NCBI GenBank assembly: GCA_021789895.1
Contig: JAJYIU010000004.1
Span: forward strand, 95,272-159,271
Direction of reading: 5' to 3'
From: Acidobacteriota bacterium
GTDB lineage: Bacteria > Acidobacteriota > Terriglobia > Terriglobales > SCQP01
DNA length: 64,000 nucleotides
In this document: positions 49,501 through 59,775 of the stretch, one piece after another
Layout of the letters: each line of letters begins with the position of its first letter
Position numbering within the stretch: the first letter of the stretch is position 1
Translations under genes and position numbers: made by a program
Notes under the pieces: generated by a model
The model's database searches: none
Told to the model about the DNA's origin: nothing
The model's input: the letters and a program-made list of their open reading frames with translations, nothing else

Positions 49501-50019
49501 CTAAAAGCGCTCGTCGGCGCTGGGGCCGTAGAGGGCTGGCACGGCAGCTTCATTCAGCCGCAGGTAAACCGTCAACTGTCCGCGATGATGGGCCAGGTGC
49601 GTAAAGACGTCGCGGATGAAGATGCTGCGCGGCTGCTCGACGATCAGTCGGCCGCCGGCCAGCAGGCGCCAGGGGGTATTCAGGAATTCATCGGAAGATT
49701 TTTCCAGCGCGGCGCGGGCGCGGGCGGTGGACTCTTCCAATTGCGCCAAACGCTGCGGCTGCGAATCGGCCACGGGAGGACGCGGCGGCTGGCCGCCCGG
49801 GGGAGCGAAATCGAGCGTATCCTGCTCGATCATCGTGGCAATCCAGCCCGGCATGGTCGCCACCAAGGTTGCCAGATTGCCCAGCGGCATGGACTTGGGG
49901 TGCGGACGCCAATCGTTGCGTCCGTCGGGAACGCGCGCCAGCGCCTTGCGGCTGTTTTCCGCTTCGGTTTGCAGTTGATGCAGAAATAATTCCGTTAAAC
50001 GCATAAATGATTTTTGCAT
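49501..50019 (-). CDS. DinB-family protein
   Basis: DWRPHPKSMPLGNLATLVATMP; FTHLAHHRGQLTVYLRLN. Confidence 0.85.
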   Translation of the reverse strand: MQKSFMRLTELFLHQLQTEAENSRKALARVPDGRNDWRPHPKSMPLGNLATLVATMPGWIATMIEQDTLDFAPPGGQPPRPPVADSQPQRLAQLEESTARARAALEKSSDEFLNTPWRLLAGGRLIVEQPRSIFIRDVFTHLAHHRGQLTVYLRLNEAAVPALYGPSADERF

Positions 50020-50046
50020 ACCAGCCGCGGCCGGCGCGGCGAGAGG

Positions 50047-51537
50047 TTATTCGCCCGGTTCGAGGCGGTAGTTGGGGGCTTCCTTGGTGATGATGACGTC
50101 GTGGACGTGGCCTTCGCGCAGGCCGGCGTTGGAAATGCGTATAAAGCGGGCGCGCTGCTGCAGCTCAGTCAGAGTGCGGCAGCCGCAATAGCCCATGCCG
50201 GCGCGCAAGCCGCCGACCAATTGCAGCACCAGGCCTTCGAGCGGTCCCTTGTGCGGGACGCGGCCTTCGATGCCTTCCGGCACCAGCTTATTGGCGCCGC
50301 CGCGCACGGGCGTTTCTTTTTCACTCCAGCTCTGGGCGTAGCGGTCGGAGCCGGCCTGCATGGCGCCCATCGAGCCCATGCCGCGGTAAGCCTTGAAAGA
50401 GCGGCCCTGGTAGAGGATGATTTCGCCCGGGCTTTCATCGGTGCCGGCGAACAGGCCTCCAATCATGACCACATCGGCGCCGGCGGCCAGCGCCTTGGTG
50501 ATATCGCCGGAGAACTTGATGCCGCCGTCGGAGATCAGCGGTACGCCTTGCGGCCGCGCGGCTTCGGCCACGCCGGCGATGGCGGTGATCTGCGGCACGC
50601 CGGCGCCGGTGACCACGCGCGTGGTGCAAATCGAGCCGGGGCCGATGCCGACCTTGACGCCGTCGGCGCCGGCGCGGATCAAGTCCGCCGCCGCTTCCGG
50701 CGTGGCGATATTGCCGACGAGGACTTCCAATTCCGGCAGCTTGGATTTGAGCGTGCGCAGCGCCTCCAGCACGCGGCTGGAATGGCCGTGGGCGGTATCA
50801 ATCGCCACCAGGTCCACGTTTTGCCGGGCCAGTTCCTGCGCCCGCTCGAGGAAATCGCCGGTGGCGCCGACGGCGCCGGCGACGCGCAGGCGGCCATGTT
50901 CGTCCTTGGTAGCGAGCGGGTACTTGCGCTTCTTCTGGATGTCTTTGACCGTGATCAGCCCCTTGAGCATGTAGTGGTCGTCCACCACGAGCAGCTTTTC
51001 CACCCGGTGCTGGTGCAGGATGCGCTCAGCCTCTTCCAGCGTGGTGCCGGTGGGGACGGTGATCAGGTTTTCCTTGGTCATCACCTCCTGGATGGGCAGG
51101 TCGAAGCGGGTTTCAAAGCGCAGGTCGCGATTGGTGAGAATGCCGACCAGGCGTCCATGGCGGGTGACGGGAACGCCGGAGATTTTGTATTTCTTCATCA
51201 CCTCGAGCGCGTCGGAGATTTTCTGTTCGGGCTCGACCGTCACCGGATCCACGATCATGCCGCTTTCCGAGCGCTTCACCCGGTCCACTTCCTCGGCCTG
51301 CAGATCGATGGGCAGATTGCGATGGACCACGCCCAGGCCGCCCTGTTGCGCCAGGGCGATGGCCAGCCGCGCCTCGGTGACCGTATCCATGGCAGCCGAG
51401 ATGATGGGAATATTCAGGCGGATGCGCCGGGTGAGCTGCGTGGAGGTGTCGGTTTCGGCCGGCAGCACCTCGGAATAGGCCGGCAGCAGCAAAACATCAT
51501 CGAAAGTCAGGGCATCGGGAAGAGGAAGCTGGATCAT
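50047..51537 (-). CDS. guaB: IMP dehydrogenase with CBS domains
   Basis: [38 protein letters not shown]. Confidence 0.97.
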   Translation of the reverse strand: MIQLPLPDALTFDDVLLLPAYSEVLPAETDTSTQLTRRIRLNIPIISAAMDTVTEARLAIALAQQGGLGVVHRNLPIDLQAEEVDRVKRSESGMIVDPVTVEPEQKISDALEVMKKYKISGVPVTRHGRLVGILTNRDLRFETRFDLPIQEVMTKENLITVPTGTTLEEAERILHQHRVEKLLVVDDHYMLKGLITVKDIQKKRKYPLATKDEHGRLRVAGAVGATGDFLERAQELARQNVDLVAIDTAHGHSSRVLEALRTLKSKLPELEVLVGNIATPEAAADLIRAGADGVKVGIGPGSICTTRVVTGAGVPQITAIAGVAEAARPQGVPLISDGGIKFSGDITKALAAGADVVMIGGLFAGTDESPGEIILYQGRSFKAYRGMGSMGAMQAGSDRYAQSWSEKETPVRGGANKLVPEGIEGRVPHKGPLEGLVLQLVGGLRAGMGYCGCRTLTELQQRARFIRISNAGLREGHVHDVIITKEAPNYRLEPGE

Positions 51538-51628
51538 GAGAACGCCTGGGCAAGCATGCCGGGGTAATGGATTATTCTAGCGAAGTGGCGCGGCGCGGCC
51601 AAACGGCGGCGCCGCCGGGACAGCGGGC

Positions 51629-52417
51629 ATGGACCTGGGAATCCGAGGACGGGTGGCAATCGTGGCCGCCGCCAGCACCGGGCTGGGGCGGGCGGTGGCG
51701 GCGGGGCTGGCCGCGGAAGGGGCGCGCCTGGCCCTTTGCGCGCGCCAGGCGGAACGGCTGGAACAGGCGGCGGGCGAGTTGGCCGAAACCTTCGGAGCCA
51801 AGGTCTTCGCGCGCGCCCTCGATGTGACCGATGCGGCCGCGGTGGAGCGCTTTGTCGCCGCCACGGCGGCCGAATACGGCCAGATCGACATCTGCGTTTC
51901 CAATGCCGGCGGGCCGTCGGCGCGGCCCTTCGCGCAAACCACCCACGAGGAATGGCGCGCGGCGGCCGAACTGAACCTGCTGGCGCACGTCAGCTTCGCC
52001 CGCGCCGCGCTGCCCCAGATGCAGCGGCGGAAATGGGGCCGCTTGCTGATGATCTCGTCGGTCAGCGTGCGGCAGCCGATCGAGGGGCTGGTGCTGTCGA
52101 ACGCGATCCGCGCCGGGGTGCTGGGGCTGACTCGCAGCCTGGCCAACGAATACGGGCGCGACGGAATCCTGGTCAACAATATCGCACCCGGCTATACCCT
52201 GACCGAGCGGCTGCGCGAACTGGCGGCGGCGCGCGCCCGCAACGCCGGCATTTCGATCGAGCAGGCGCAACTGGAGTGGACGCGCGCGACCGCGCTCGGG
52301 CGGCTGGCCGATCCGAAGGAATTTGCCGACGCGGCGGTGTTTCTCTGCTCCGAACGCGCCAGCTATATCACCGGACAGACGCTGGTGGTGGACGGCGGGT
52401 TTTACAAAGGGCTATAG
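51629..52417 (+). CDS. SDR-family oxidoreductase
   Basis: VAIVAAASTGLGRAVAAGLAAEGA; VSNAGG; ITGQTLVVDGGFYKGL. Confidence 0.9.
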   Translation: MDLGIRGRVAIVAAASTGLGRAVAAGLAAEGARLALCARQAERLEQAAGELAETFGAKVFARALDVTDAAAVERFVAATAAEYGQIDICVSNAGGPSARPFAQTTHEEWRAAAELNLLAHVSFARAALPQMQRRKWGRLLMISSVSVRQPIEGLVLSNAIRAGVLGLTRSLANEYGRDGILVNNIAPGYTLTERLRELAAARARNAGISIEQAQLEWTRATALGRLADPKEFADAAVFLCSERASYITGQTLVVDGGFYKGL

Positions 52418-52582
52418 CCGGGGAGACGCAGCGCCCGGCGATCAAAGGGTAAAAAGGCAGCCGGCGAGCCGGCATAAAGCAGGGAGCATGAAATTACTTT
52501 TTTAAAATAGTAATAAGGCTGGCGCTCGTCCATCGCCCGGAGGTTTTTCTGCTATCCTGCAACGTTCCATTGGAGAACTGCC

Positions 52583-52912
52583 ATGCTGGTGACGACGATC
52601 GAGAAGCCGGAAGGCTACCAAACCAAGCAGGTGCTGGGCCAGGTGTTCGGGGTGGTGGTGCGCAGCCGCAGCATTGTCGGCAATGTGGCCGCCGGGCTGC
52701 GCTCGCTCGCCGGGGGCGAGATCAAGCAGTACACGCGGCTGGTGGAAGACACTCGCCGGCATGCGATTGACCGCATGATCGAGAACGCGCGCCTGATGGG
52801 CGCCAACGCGGTGCTGATGATGCGCTTCGATTCATCCGAGATGGGGCAAACCATGTCGGAGGTCGTCGCCTACGGCACCGCGGTGGTGCTCGATCCCGAA
52901 CCCCAGGGCTGA
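52583..52912 (+). CDS. YbjQ/UPF0145 family protein
   Basis: GVVVRSRSIVGNVAAGLRSLAGGEIKQYTRLVEDTR; ANAVLMMRFDSSEM. Confidence 0.9.
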   Translation: MLVTTIEKPEGYQTKQVLGQVFGVVVRSRSIVGNVAAGLRSLAGGEIKQYTRLVEDTRRHAIDRMIENARLMGANAVLMMRFDSSEMGQTMSEVVAYGTAVVLDPEPQG

Positions 52913-53134
52913 ATGTTCCTGGCGAAGCTATTCATTGCGATGCAGCTTCTCTTTCTGCTGCTGCTGCCGCTTTTTCTGCTGCTCTGGTGGCAGTTCGACC
53001 GCCGTTATCGCGGCCGGCAAAGTTCACGGGAGTTGCGTCCCACCGGAGAAATCTTTCGCGATCCCGGCAGCGGGCGCCTGATGCAGGTCTATGAAAACCC
53101 GCAAACCGGCGAGCGCGAGTACCGGGAAAAATAA
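52913..53134 (+). CDS. Small membrane protein adjacent to ybjQ-like gene
   Basis: Start abuts previous stop; N-terminal TM; TGEIFRDPGSGRLMQVYENPQTGEREYRE. Confidence 0.65.
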   Translation: MFLAKLFIAMQLLFLLLLPLFLLLWWQFDRRYRGRQSSRELRPTGEIFRDPGSGRLMQVYENPQTGEREYREK

Positions 53135-53218
53135 ATCTAAAAACCTGCATTTATATCCAAACCATTCCTGCGGGCATGCCCGCTGCATCTTTAATCTGTA
53201 TCGCCCCGGGGGGACCAT

Positions 53219-54139
53219 ATGCGGATCGCATTTATCGGATTGGGCCGGATGGGCGCGCCCATGGCCCGCCGCCTGCTCGAAGCCGGCTTCGAGTTGGCGG
53301 TGTACAACCGCAGCCGTGAGCGCGCTGCCGCTTTGCATGCCGCCGGCGCCCGCTTGGCCGCTTCGCCTGCCGAAGCCATTCGCGGCGCCGACCTGGCCAT
53401 GACGATGCTGGCCGACGATGCCGCGATCGAGCAGGTGGTCTGGGGCGGCGGCAAGCCGGACGCGGACCGGAATGCAGGCCTGGCGCCCCAGGATGCGCTG
53501 CTGGCCGGGTTGGCAGCAGGGGCGACCCACATCTCGCTCTCCACGATCAGCCTGCCCCTGGCGCGCCGGCTGGCGGCGGCGCATGGGGCCGCGGGGCAAG
53601 GATTCGTTTCCGCCCCGGTTTTTGGACGCCCCGATTCCGCCGCCGGCGGAAAACTCTGGGTGTTGGCCGCGGGCAAGGCGATGGCCGTCGAGCAGGCGCG
53701 GCCGGCGCTGGAAACCCTGGGGCAGGGGGTGTTGCTGGTGGGCGAGGAGCCGGCCATGGCCAATGCCGTGAAAATCGCCGGCAATTTCACCTTGGCGGCG
53801 ATGATCGAGGCGCTAGGCGAGGCTCAGGCACTGGCCGCCGGCGCCGGCGTGGCGCCGGAACGGCTGATGGATGTGCTGAACCGGCTGTATCAATCGCCGG
53901 TCTATCGCAACTATGGGGACATTTTAGCGGCGCGGCGCTTCGAGCCTGCCGGTTTCAGCCTGCGGCTAGGGCTGAAAGACGCAACCCTGGCGCAGCAGGC
54001 GGCGGCGGAAGCGGGGCTCAAACTGGAGTTGCCCGAACTGATCGCCTCCCATCTGCGCGCCGCGCTGGAGCGCGGCTGGGGCGAGCGCGACTGGTCGGCG
54101 TTCAGTCAAGTCGCGGGCGAAGGGATCAGCCGAGCTTAG
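53219..54139 (+). CDS. NAD(P)-dependent 3-hydroxyisobutyrate dehydrogenase-family protein
   Basis: IAFIGLGRMGAPMARRLLEAGFELAVYNRS; FVSAPVFGRPDSA. Confidence 0.9.
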   Translation: MRIAFIGLGRMGAPMARRLLEAGFELAVYNRSRERAAALHAAGARLAASPAEAIRGADLAMTMLADDAAIEQVVWGGGKPDADRNAGLAPQDALLAGLAAGATHISLSTISLPLARRLAAAHGAAGQGFVSAPVFGRPDSAAGGKLWVLAAGKAMAVEQARPALETLGQGVLLVGEEPAMANAVKIAGNFTLAAMIEALGEAQALAAGAGVAPERLMDVLNRLYQSPVYRNYGDILAARRFEPAGFSLRLGLKDATLAQQAAAEAGLKLELPELIASHLRAALERGWGERDWSAFSQVAGEGISRA

Positions 54140-55725
54140 AGCCGTTCCGCCACCGATTTGGCCTGAGTGAACAGCAGCAGGTAATCCGGCCCGCCGGCCT
54201 TGGAGTCGGTGCCCGACATCTTGAAGCCGCCAAAGGGATGCGCGCCGACCATGGCGCCGGTGCATTTGCGGTTGATGTAGAGATTGCCGACGTGGAATTC
54301 GCGTTTGGCGCGCTCGATTTTTTCGCGGTTCCGGCTATAGACTGCGCCAGTCAAGCCGTATTCGGTATCGTTGGCGATTCCCAGGCCATGCTCGAAGCTG
54401 CGGCAGGGGATCAGGCTCAACACCGGCCCGAAGATTTCTTCCTGCGCGATGCGCGCCCGCGGCGCGACGTCGGCAACAATGGTGGGTTCGACAAAGTAGC
54501 CGTTTTCGCCCATGCGCTGCCCGCCATAGAGCAGCCGGCCTTCTTTTTTTCCAATCTCGATATAGCCCAAAATGCCTTGCTGGGCGCGTTGGTTGATGAC
54601 CGGGCCCATGGTGCTGGAAAAATCTTCGGCGGCGCCGACGCGGATTTTGCCGGCGCGCTCGACCAGCGCCTCGCAGAAGCGGTCGTAGATTTTTTCATGC
54701 ACGATGGCGCGCGAGCAGGCGGAGCACTTCTGTCCCTGGTAGCCGAAGGCAGAGACGGCGACGCCTTCGACCGCGGCGGCAAAATCGGCTTCCTCGTCCA
54801 CCAGGATGGCATCTTTGCCGCCCAATTCGAGGATGACGCGTTTCACCAACTGCTGACCGGGGCGGGGAGCGGCGGCGCGCTGCTGTATATCCAGGCCGGC
54901 GGCCTTCGAGCCGGTGAAGGCGATCATCGCCACGCGCGGATCTTCCACCAAGGCGCGGCCGACAACGGTGCCGCCGCCGGTGACGAGATTGACCACGCCA
55001 TCGGGCAGGCCGGCTTCGCGCAGCAGTTCCACGAATTCGGCGGCGATGGTAGCCGCGTCGCTCGAAGGTTTCAGCACCACAGTATTGCCCGCGACCCAGG
55101 CGGCCGTGGTCATGCCGGCCATGATGGCCAGCGGGAAATTCCAGGGCGGAATCACCGTCACCACGCCCAGCGGCAGGTAGCGCAGCTCATCGTGCTCGCC
55201 CGGCAATTGCGTCACCGGCTGGGGCCCGGCCAATTTCAGCGCCAGGCGGGCATAATATTCGCAGAAATCGATGGCCTCGGAGGCGTCGGCCTCTCCCTCG
55301 GGCCAAGTCTTGCCGGTTTCCAGCGCCATCCAGGCCGCGAATTCGGCCTTGCGCTGGCGCAGCAGGGCGGCGGCGCGCAGCAGGATGCCGGCGCGTTTTT
55401 CGGCTGCGCTCAAGCGCCAACACTCGAACATGCCGGCCGCCGCCGTCACCGCTTCAGCGGCCAGTTCCGGGCCGGCTTCCTGGTGGCGGGCGACGATTTC
55501 CGAGGGGTTCGACGGGTTCAGCGAGGCGAATGTCTTGCCCGCCCGCTTCGACTCACTGCCGATCCGGCAAGCGTATTCCCGTCCCAGGCGACCGCGCACG
55601 CGCGCCAGGGCTTCTTCATAATGCTCGCGCACCTGCGGCCGGCTGAAATCGGCATAAGGCTCATTGTGAAATTCACTCAGGCGTTCCAGTTCGCTGGCGG
55701 GGGCTTCGATGGACGACATAAGCAT
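54136..55725 (-). CDS. L-glutamate gamma-semialdehyde (1-pyrroline-5-carboxylate) dehydrogenase
   Basis: VVTVIPPWNFPLAIMAGM, ILELGGKDAILVDEEADF, GYQGQKCSACSR. Confidence 0.92.
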   Translation of the reverse strand: MLMSSIEAPASELERLSEFHNEPYADFSRPQVREHYEEALARVRGRLGREYACRIGSESKRAGKTFASLNPSNPSEIVARHQEAGPELAAEAVTAAAGMFECWRLSAAEKRAGILLRAAALLRQRKAEFAAWMALETGKTWPEGEADASEAIDFCEYYARLALKLAGPQPVTQLPGEHDELRYLPLGVVTVIPPWNFPLAIMAGMTTAAWVAGNTVVLKPSSDAATIAAEFVELLREAGLPDGVVNLVTGGGTVVGRALVEDPRVAMIAFTGSKAAGLDIQQRAAAPRPGQQLVKRVILELGGKDAILVDEEADFAAAVEGVAVSAFGYQGQKCSACSRAIVHEKIYDRFCEALVERAGKIRVGAAEDFSSTMGPVINQRAQQGILGYIEIGKKEGRLLYGGQRMGENGYFVEPTIVADVAPRARIAQEEIFGPVLSLIPCRSFEHGLGIANDTEYGLTGAVYSRNREKIERAKREFHVGNLYINRKCTGAMVGAHPFGGFKMSGTDSKAGGPDYLLLFTQAKSVAERL

Positions 55726-55823
55726 CCTTTCCTGATTTTATTTTACGGCGAGGCGCGTCCGGCGCCCCCGTCTAAGCGCAATTCGCAGGGAATTCTGGGG
55801 TTACAGAATTTGGGTAATTATTT

Positions 55824-55880
55824 CCCTCGCTCGGACCGGGTTTGCGAGCCAGTATCGAGCGACGGGGGGAACCCGGCGCC
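55824..55880. other. Candidate structured intergenic element (H-type pseudoknot)
   Basis: TCGCTCG 55827-55833 with CGAGCGA 55856-55862; CCGGGTT 55836-55842 with AACCCGG 55870-55876. Confidence 0.4.
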
Positions 55881-56079
55881 TGGCCGGCTGAAGCCACAAG
55901 CGACTAGGGCATTGCCCTTAAGGATTTACCCTTTAATTCCAGGCAGGAAAACACTTGATGGGGAAGGCCGTAGGGCGGCGGCGAGGCCGGCGGCGCCGGC
56001 CATGGGCGTCCGGGACCGCTTTTTGGCCGCTGACATGCATACCTATCACGCATTCTGGCGTGAATGGGTCGAGGTCCCC

Positions 56080-56307
56080 ATGTCAAAGCAACTCTTGAAT
56101 TGTCAAAACTGCGGCCGGCGGCTGGATTTCAGCCAAGCCGGCACTCCGCGATTCGGTCTGGCACCGGTCAACTGCGGTCACTGTTTTCACCGGCATTTAT
56201 ATTCGCCCGCCGAGCTGGCGGCCGCGCGCGAGCAGATGCTTGCCCAGCCGCATCCGCCACATGCTTACCGCGTGCGGGTGCAATTGCGGCGTTTGTGGCC
56301 GGCATGA
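56080..56307 (+). CDS. Small zinc-ribbon protein
   Basis: MSKQLLNCQNCGRRLDF...VNCGHCFHRH two CxxC. Confidence 0.55.
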   Translation: MSKQLLNCQNCGRRLDFSQAGTPRFGLAPVNCGHCFHRHLYSPAELAAAREQMLAQPHPPHAYRVRVQLRRLWPA

Positions 56308-56323
56308 AGGCGGTCACCGCGCT

Positions 56324-56887
56324 TTAGCCGCGGGCCTCGAGGCGGCCGTCTGAACCGCTCTCCGGCCCCAGCGGCAGACGATACACCGCTTCTGCGATTT
56401 TGGCATCGCCGATCAGGATTTCCGCCGGGCCGTCATAAACAAACCCCTGGCGCTCATACCAGGTTCGAGCCGCGCTCAAGTCACTGTGCACCGCGACCCA
56501 GAGGAAGGGCGCGCCGCTGGCGCGCGCCGCCGCGCAAACCTCCTGCAACAGCCGGCGGCCGCAACCGAAGTGCTGCACCTCGGGCAGCAGATAGAGGCTG
56601 CGCAGCACGGCGCCGGGCGGATCGTCGGCGGGCGAGCCTAGCGAGAGCATGGCAAAGCCGACGGGTTGGGGGCCGCGGCGAGCGATGAAACCGCGCACAT
56701 CGTCGCGCGCATGCAGGCGCTGCAGAAAATCCAGATCGTAAGCCTGACGCAGAAAAGTATCGCGCGACGCCGCCGGAATCAGGTCGCGATAGGTGATTTC
56801 CCAAGCCTGCCGCGCCACCGCCTGGATGTCGGCGGCATCGGCCCGGGTGGAGGGTTCGATGCGAATTGCCGTTTCGCTGCTCGCCAT
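56324..56887 (-). CDS. GNAT-family N-acetyltransferase
   Basis: IRIEPSTRADAADIQAVARQAWEITYRDLIP; LYLLPEVQHFGCGRRLLQEV. Confidence 0.9.
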   Translation of the reverse strand: MASSETAIRIEPSTRADAADIQAVARQAWEITYRDLIPAASRDTFLRQAYDLDFLQRLHARDDVRGFIARRGPQPVGFAMLSLGSPADDPPGAVLRSLYLLPEVQHFGCGRRLLQEVCAAARASGAPFLWVAVHSDLSAARTWYERQGFVYDGPAEILIGDAKIAEAVYRLPLGPESGSDGRLEARG

Positions 56888-56961
56888 GACATGATCTTAA
56901 GCCCGAAGGCTTTACGGAACGCAACCCCGGCGAGCGATCCATAGGTCGCTTGCGCCGTAGA

Positions 56962-58308
56962 TCAGGAATTTCGGGCGCGATGCGCGGCCAGGCGCAGCGG
57001 ATCGTAAACCGGCGCGAGCGAGGGCGCGTAAGCCAGGTCGAGCATTTCAACCTCTTCCAAGCGCAGGCCGGCAGCCAGGGCGGTGGCGGCGGCATGCAAG
57101 CGCGGCAGGATGGTGTCCGGCTGGCCCAGCATCTGGCAGCCCAGCAGGCGCTGGCTATCCTGGTCGTAAACCAGCCGCAGTCGCATGCGTCGGCGTCCGA
57201 TATATTCGGCCTGGGTTGGCGCTTCGATCTCGATTGCGGCGGCATGGAAGCCGGCAGCGCGCGCCTCGCGGCTGTTCAATCCGGTGCGGCCGGCTTCTAG
57301 CCCGAAGACACGCACGGCGAAGCTGCCCAGCACGCCGGGAAAACGCCAGGGGCGGCCGCCAGCGGCATTTTGGCCGGCGACGCGGCCCTGCTGATTGGCC
57401 ACGCCGCCGAGCGGCAGCCAGACCGGCGCGCCGCTGACGCGATGCCGGCTTTCGGCGCAATCGCCGGCGGCGTAGATGCCGCCGCGGTTAGTCTGCTGGC
57501 GCTCATCCACCTGCAGCGCGCCGCTGGGGCCGAGTGCGATGCCGGCCGCTTCCGCCAACCCGGTGCGGGGCGCGAGCCCGGCACAATCCAGCGCCAGTTC
57601 CGCTGCCAACTCGCCGGCCGCGGTGGCCGCGCGCAGGCCGCCGGGGCCCGATTCGATGGCGGTGACGCGCGCGCCCAGGCGCACTTGCACGCCGGCCGCG
57701 CGCGCCGCCGGCAGCAAACGCTCGGCGAGCGGTGGATCGAAGCCGCCCAGCAATTGCTCGCTCGCTTCCGCCAGCGTAACCTCCAAGCCGCGCCGCCGCA
57801 GCGCGTCGGCCATCTCCAGGCCGATATAGCCGCCGCCGATGACCAGCGCGCGCCGGGGCGGCGAGGCCGAGCGCAGGCATGCGGCCAGGCGGGAAGCTTC
57901 GTGCCAGGCGTAAGGCTGGAAAACCCGCTCGCCCGGCGCCAGAGCGGGAAACGCCCGGCGCGGCTGCGCGCCGATGGCGATCACCAGGCGATCGAAGGGG
58001 AACCAGCGCTCGCCCGTCGGGGTCGCGGCGCGGACGCGGCGCTCGGCCAGGGCAATCTCGACCGCGGCATGGCCGGTAAGCACCTGCAACCGGCGCTCCG
58101 CGAGCAGGCGTTCGCGGCTATAAACGACCAGCCGCTCCATCTCGCCAACTTCTCCGGATAACACGAAGGGGATGCCACAGGCGCCGTAGGAAGCGGTGGG
58201 GCCGGCTTCGAGCACGCAAATTTCTGCTTGCGGCGCCACCCGCCGCGCCTGGCTGGCGGCGCTCAAGCCGGCCGCAACGCCGCCCAGAATTAAGATCCGT
58301 TCAGCCAC
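56962..58308 (-). CDS. FAD-dependent pyridine nucleotide-disulfide oxidoreductase (CoA-disulfide reductase-like)
   Basis: ILILGGVAAGLSAASQARR, ASYGACGIPFVLSGEV, ALVIGGGYIGLEMADALRRRG. Confidence 0.9.
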   Translation of the reverse strand: MAERILILGGVAAGLSAASQARRVAPQAEICVLEAGPTASYGACGIPFVLSGEVGEMERLVVYSRERLLAERRLQVLTGHAAVEIALAERRVRAATPTGERWFPFDRLVIAIGAQPRRAFPALAPGERVFQPYAWHEASRLAACLRSASPPRRALVIGGGYIGLEMADALRRRGLEVTLAEASEQLLGGFDPPLAERLLPAARAAGVQVRLGARVTAIESGPGGLRAATAAGELAAELALDCAGLAPRTGLAEAAGIALGPSGALQVDERQQTNRGGIYAAGDCAESRHRVSGAPVWLPLGGVANQQGRVAGQNAAGGRPWRFPGVLGSFAVRVFGLEAGRTGLNSREARAAGFHAAAIEIEAPTQAEYIGRRRMRLRLVYDQDSQRLLGCQMLGQPDTILPRLHAAATALAAGLRLEEVEMLDLAYAPSLAPVYDPLRLAAHRARNS

Positions 58309-58327
58309 GCGCAGCCATTATACGGGG

Positions 58328-59752
58328 CTATTCGCCGGGCGGGGCGGAGGCGGGCAGTTCGGCCAAAGGAAAGGCGCAGACAAAGCAGTTTCCGCCCTTG
58401 GGCGGGCTTTCCACCCAGATGCGCCCGCCATGGCGTCCCATGATTTCGTGGCAAAGGGCCAGATCCAGTCCGCCGCCGCGCGGTTTGGGCTGCAGTGATT
58501 CGCGGATCTGATAAAAGCGGTTAAAGAGATTTTCGCGCTCCTCGGCGGTCAGGGTCGGCCCGCCATCCGCAACCCAGCAGAGCAACTCGTTGGCCCGCAA
58601 ACCGGTGCCGATGCGCACCGGGGCGCCGGCGGTATATTTCAATGCATTTTGCAGCAGCCGGGTCAAAACCAGCAGCAGCCGCCGCTCGTCGCCGACGATG
58701 GTAGGCAGCGCAGTCTCGCGCAGTTCCAGGCGCAGCTCAACGCCGGAGTGGGCGGCCGCAACGCGCAATTCGTCGGCGGCAGTCAATACCAGCTCATCCA
58801 GGTGAAGGGATTTACGATTCAACAGCATACGTCCGGTTTGCAGGCGGGCCAGTTCCAGCAGGTCAAGAATCAACTGCTCCAGCCGTCGGCTTTCATTCTG
58901 GATGATGGCGAGAAATTCACGCCGGGCGGGCGGCGGCGGCTCGTTGGCCAGGAGTTCGGCAAAGGAGCGGACGGCCGTCAACGGCGTGCATACTTCATGC
59001 GAGAGGCTGGCGACGAAGCTGCCCTGCAGGTCATAGAGGCGCAGCAATTCCTGATGACTGTGCCGGAGCTGAATATTAGCCGCGTTCAGATCGCGGGTGC
59101 GAATGCGGAACTGCTCCTCCAGCGCATGCTGTTGTTCCGCCAGCCGGCGGCCGGCGCGGGCCAGATCGAGGCGATTGCGCGCCAACGCCAGCCCCTGCTG
59201 GCGCAGGAGGCGAGTCATGCGGCCCAGGCTGAAGGCGGCGACCAACAGCACGCAGATCCGGAAGATCAAGCCGAAATCGGACAGCGCCGCCGGATGGGCG
59301 CTGCGAGTGAGCCAAATCAGCGCCAGATAGTCGGCCAGCGCGACGCCGGTGAGCAGATAGGCCAGCCGCTCGGGCAGACTGAAAAAGGCGAAAATCAAGG
59401 TAAAAAAATAGAGCGCAATGCCGGGGTGCAGGCCATCGGTCATGTAGAGGAGAGTGATGAACTGCAATTCCAGGAAGAGCTGCATCCAGATCAGCGCCAA
59501 CAGCGATGAATAGAGGCGTAGCCGCAGCGCCAGCAGCGGCAACAACAGCGTAAACAGCGTCCAGACCGCCAGGGTGAGCAACAGGAATTCGGGGGTGCGG
59601 CTACGCAGGAACGGAAGCACGACCGCCACACCGATACAGACCAGGACCAGGATCAGCTCGCGATGCTGGTTGGCGTAGAGATACTGCTTGCGCAGAGAGG
59701 AGATATCGGTTGCCGGGGGAGGGGCCGGCGCCGGATTGGGAATGGGCGCCAT
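58328..59752 (-). CDS. Membrane sensor histidine kinase
   Basis: N-terminal TMs; FVASLSHEVCTPLTAVRSFAEL H-box; start MAPIPNPAP. Confidence 0.88.
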   Translation of the reverse strand: MAPIPNPAPAPPPATDISSLRKQYLYANQHRELILVLVCIGVAVVLPFLRSRTPEFLLLTLAVWTLFTLLLPLLALRLRLYSSLLALIWMQLFLELQFITLLYMTDGLHPGIALYFFTLIFAFFSLPERLAYLLTGVALADYLALIWLTRSAHPAALSDFGLIFRICVLLVAAFSLGRMTRLLRQQGLALARNRLDLARAGRRLAEQQHALEEQFRIRTRDLNAANIQLRHSHQELLRLYDLQGSFVASLSHEVCTPLTAVRSFAELLANEPPPPARREFLAIIQNESRRLEQLILDLLELARLQTGRMLLNRKSLHLDELVLTAADELRVAAAHSGVELRLELRETALPTIVGDERRLLLVLTRLLQNALKYTAGAPVRIGTGLRANELLCWVADGGPTLTAEERENLFNRFYQIRESLQPKPRGGGLDLALCHEIMGRHGGRIWVESPPKGGNCFVCAFPLAELPASAPPGE

Positions 59753-59775
59753 CGGGGCCCCGCTGCAAGCGGAGG

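Noticed and set aside
55824-55920. c-di-AMP (ydaO) or cobalamin riboswitch
   Set aside because: GGGGGGAACCC / GGCTGAAGCC superficially resembles parts of both, but the essential conserved blocks (e.g. CCGUCAGCUAACC; GCCACUG) are missing.
54238-56307. 689-aa plus ORF
   Set aside because: Mostly antisense to the aldehyde dehydrogenase; only the C-terminal zinc-ribbon part from 56080 looks genuine.
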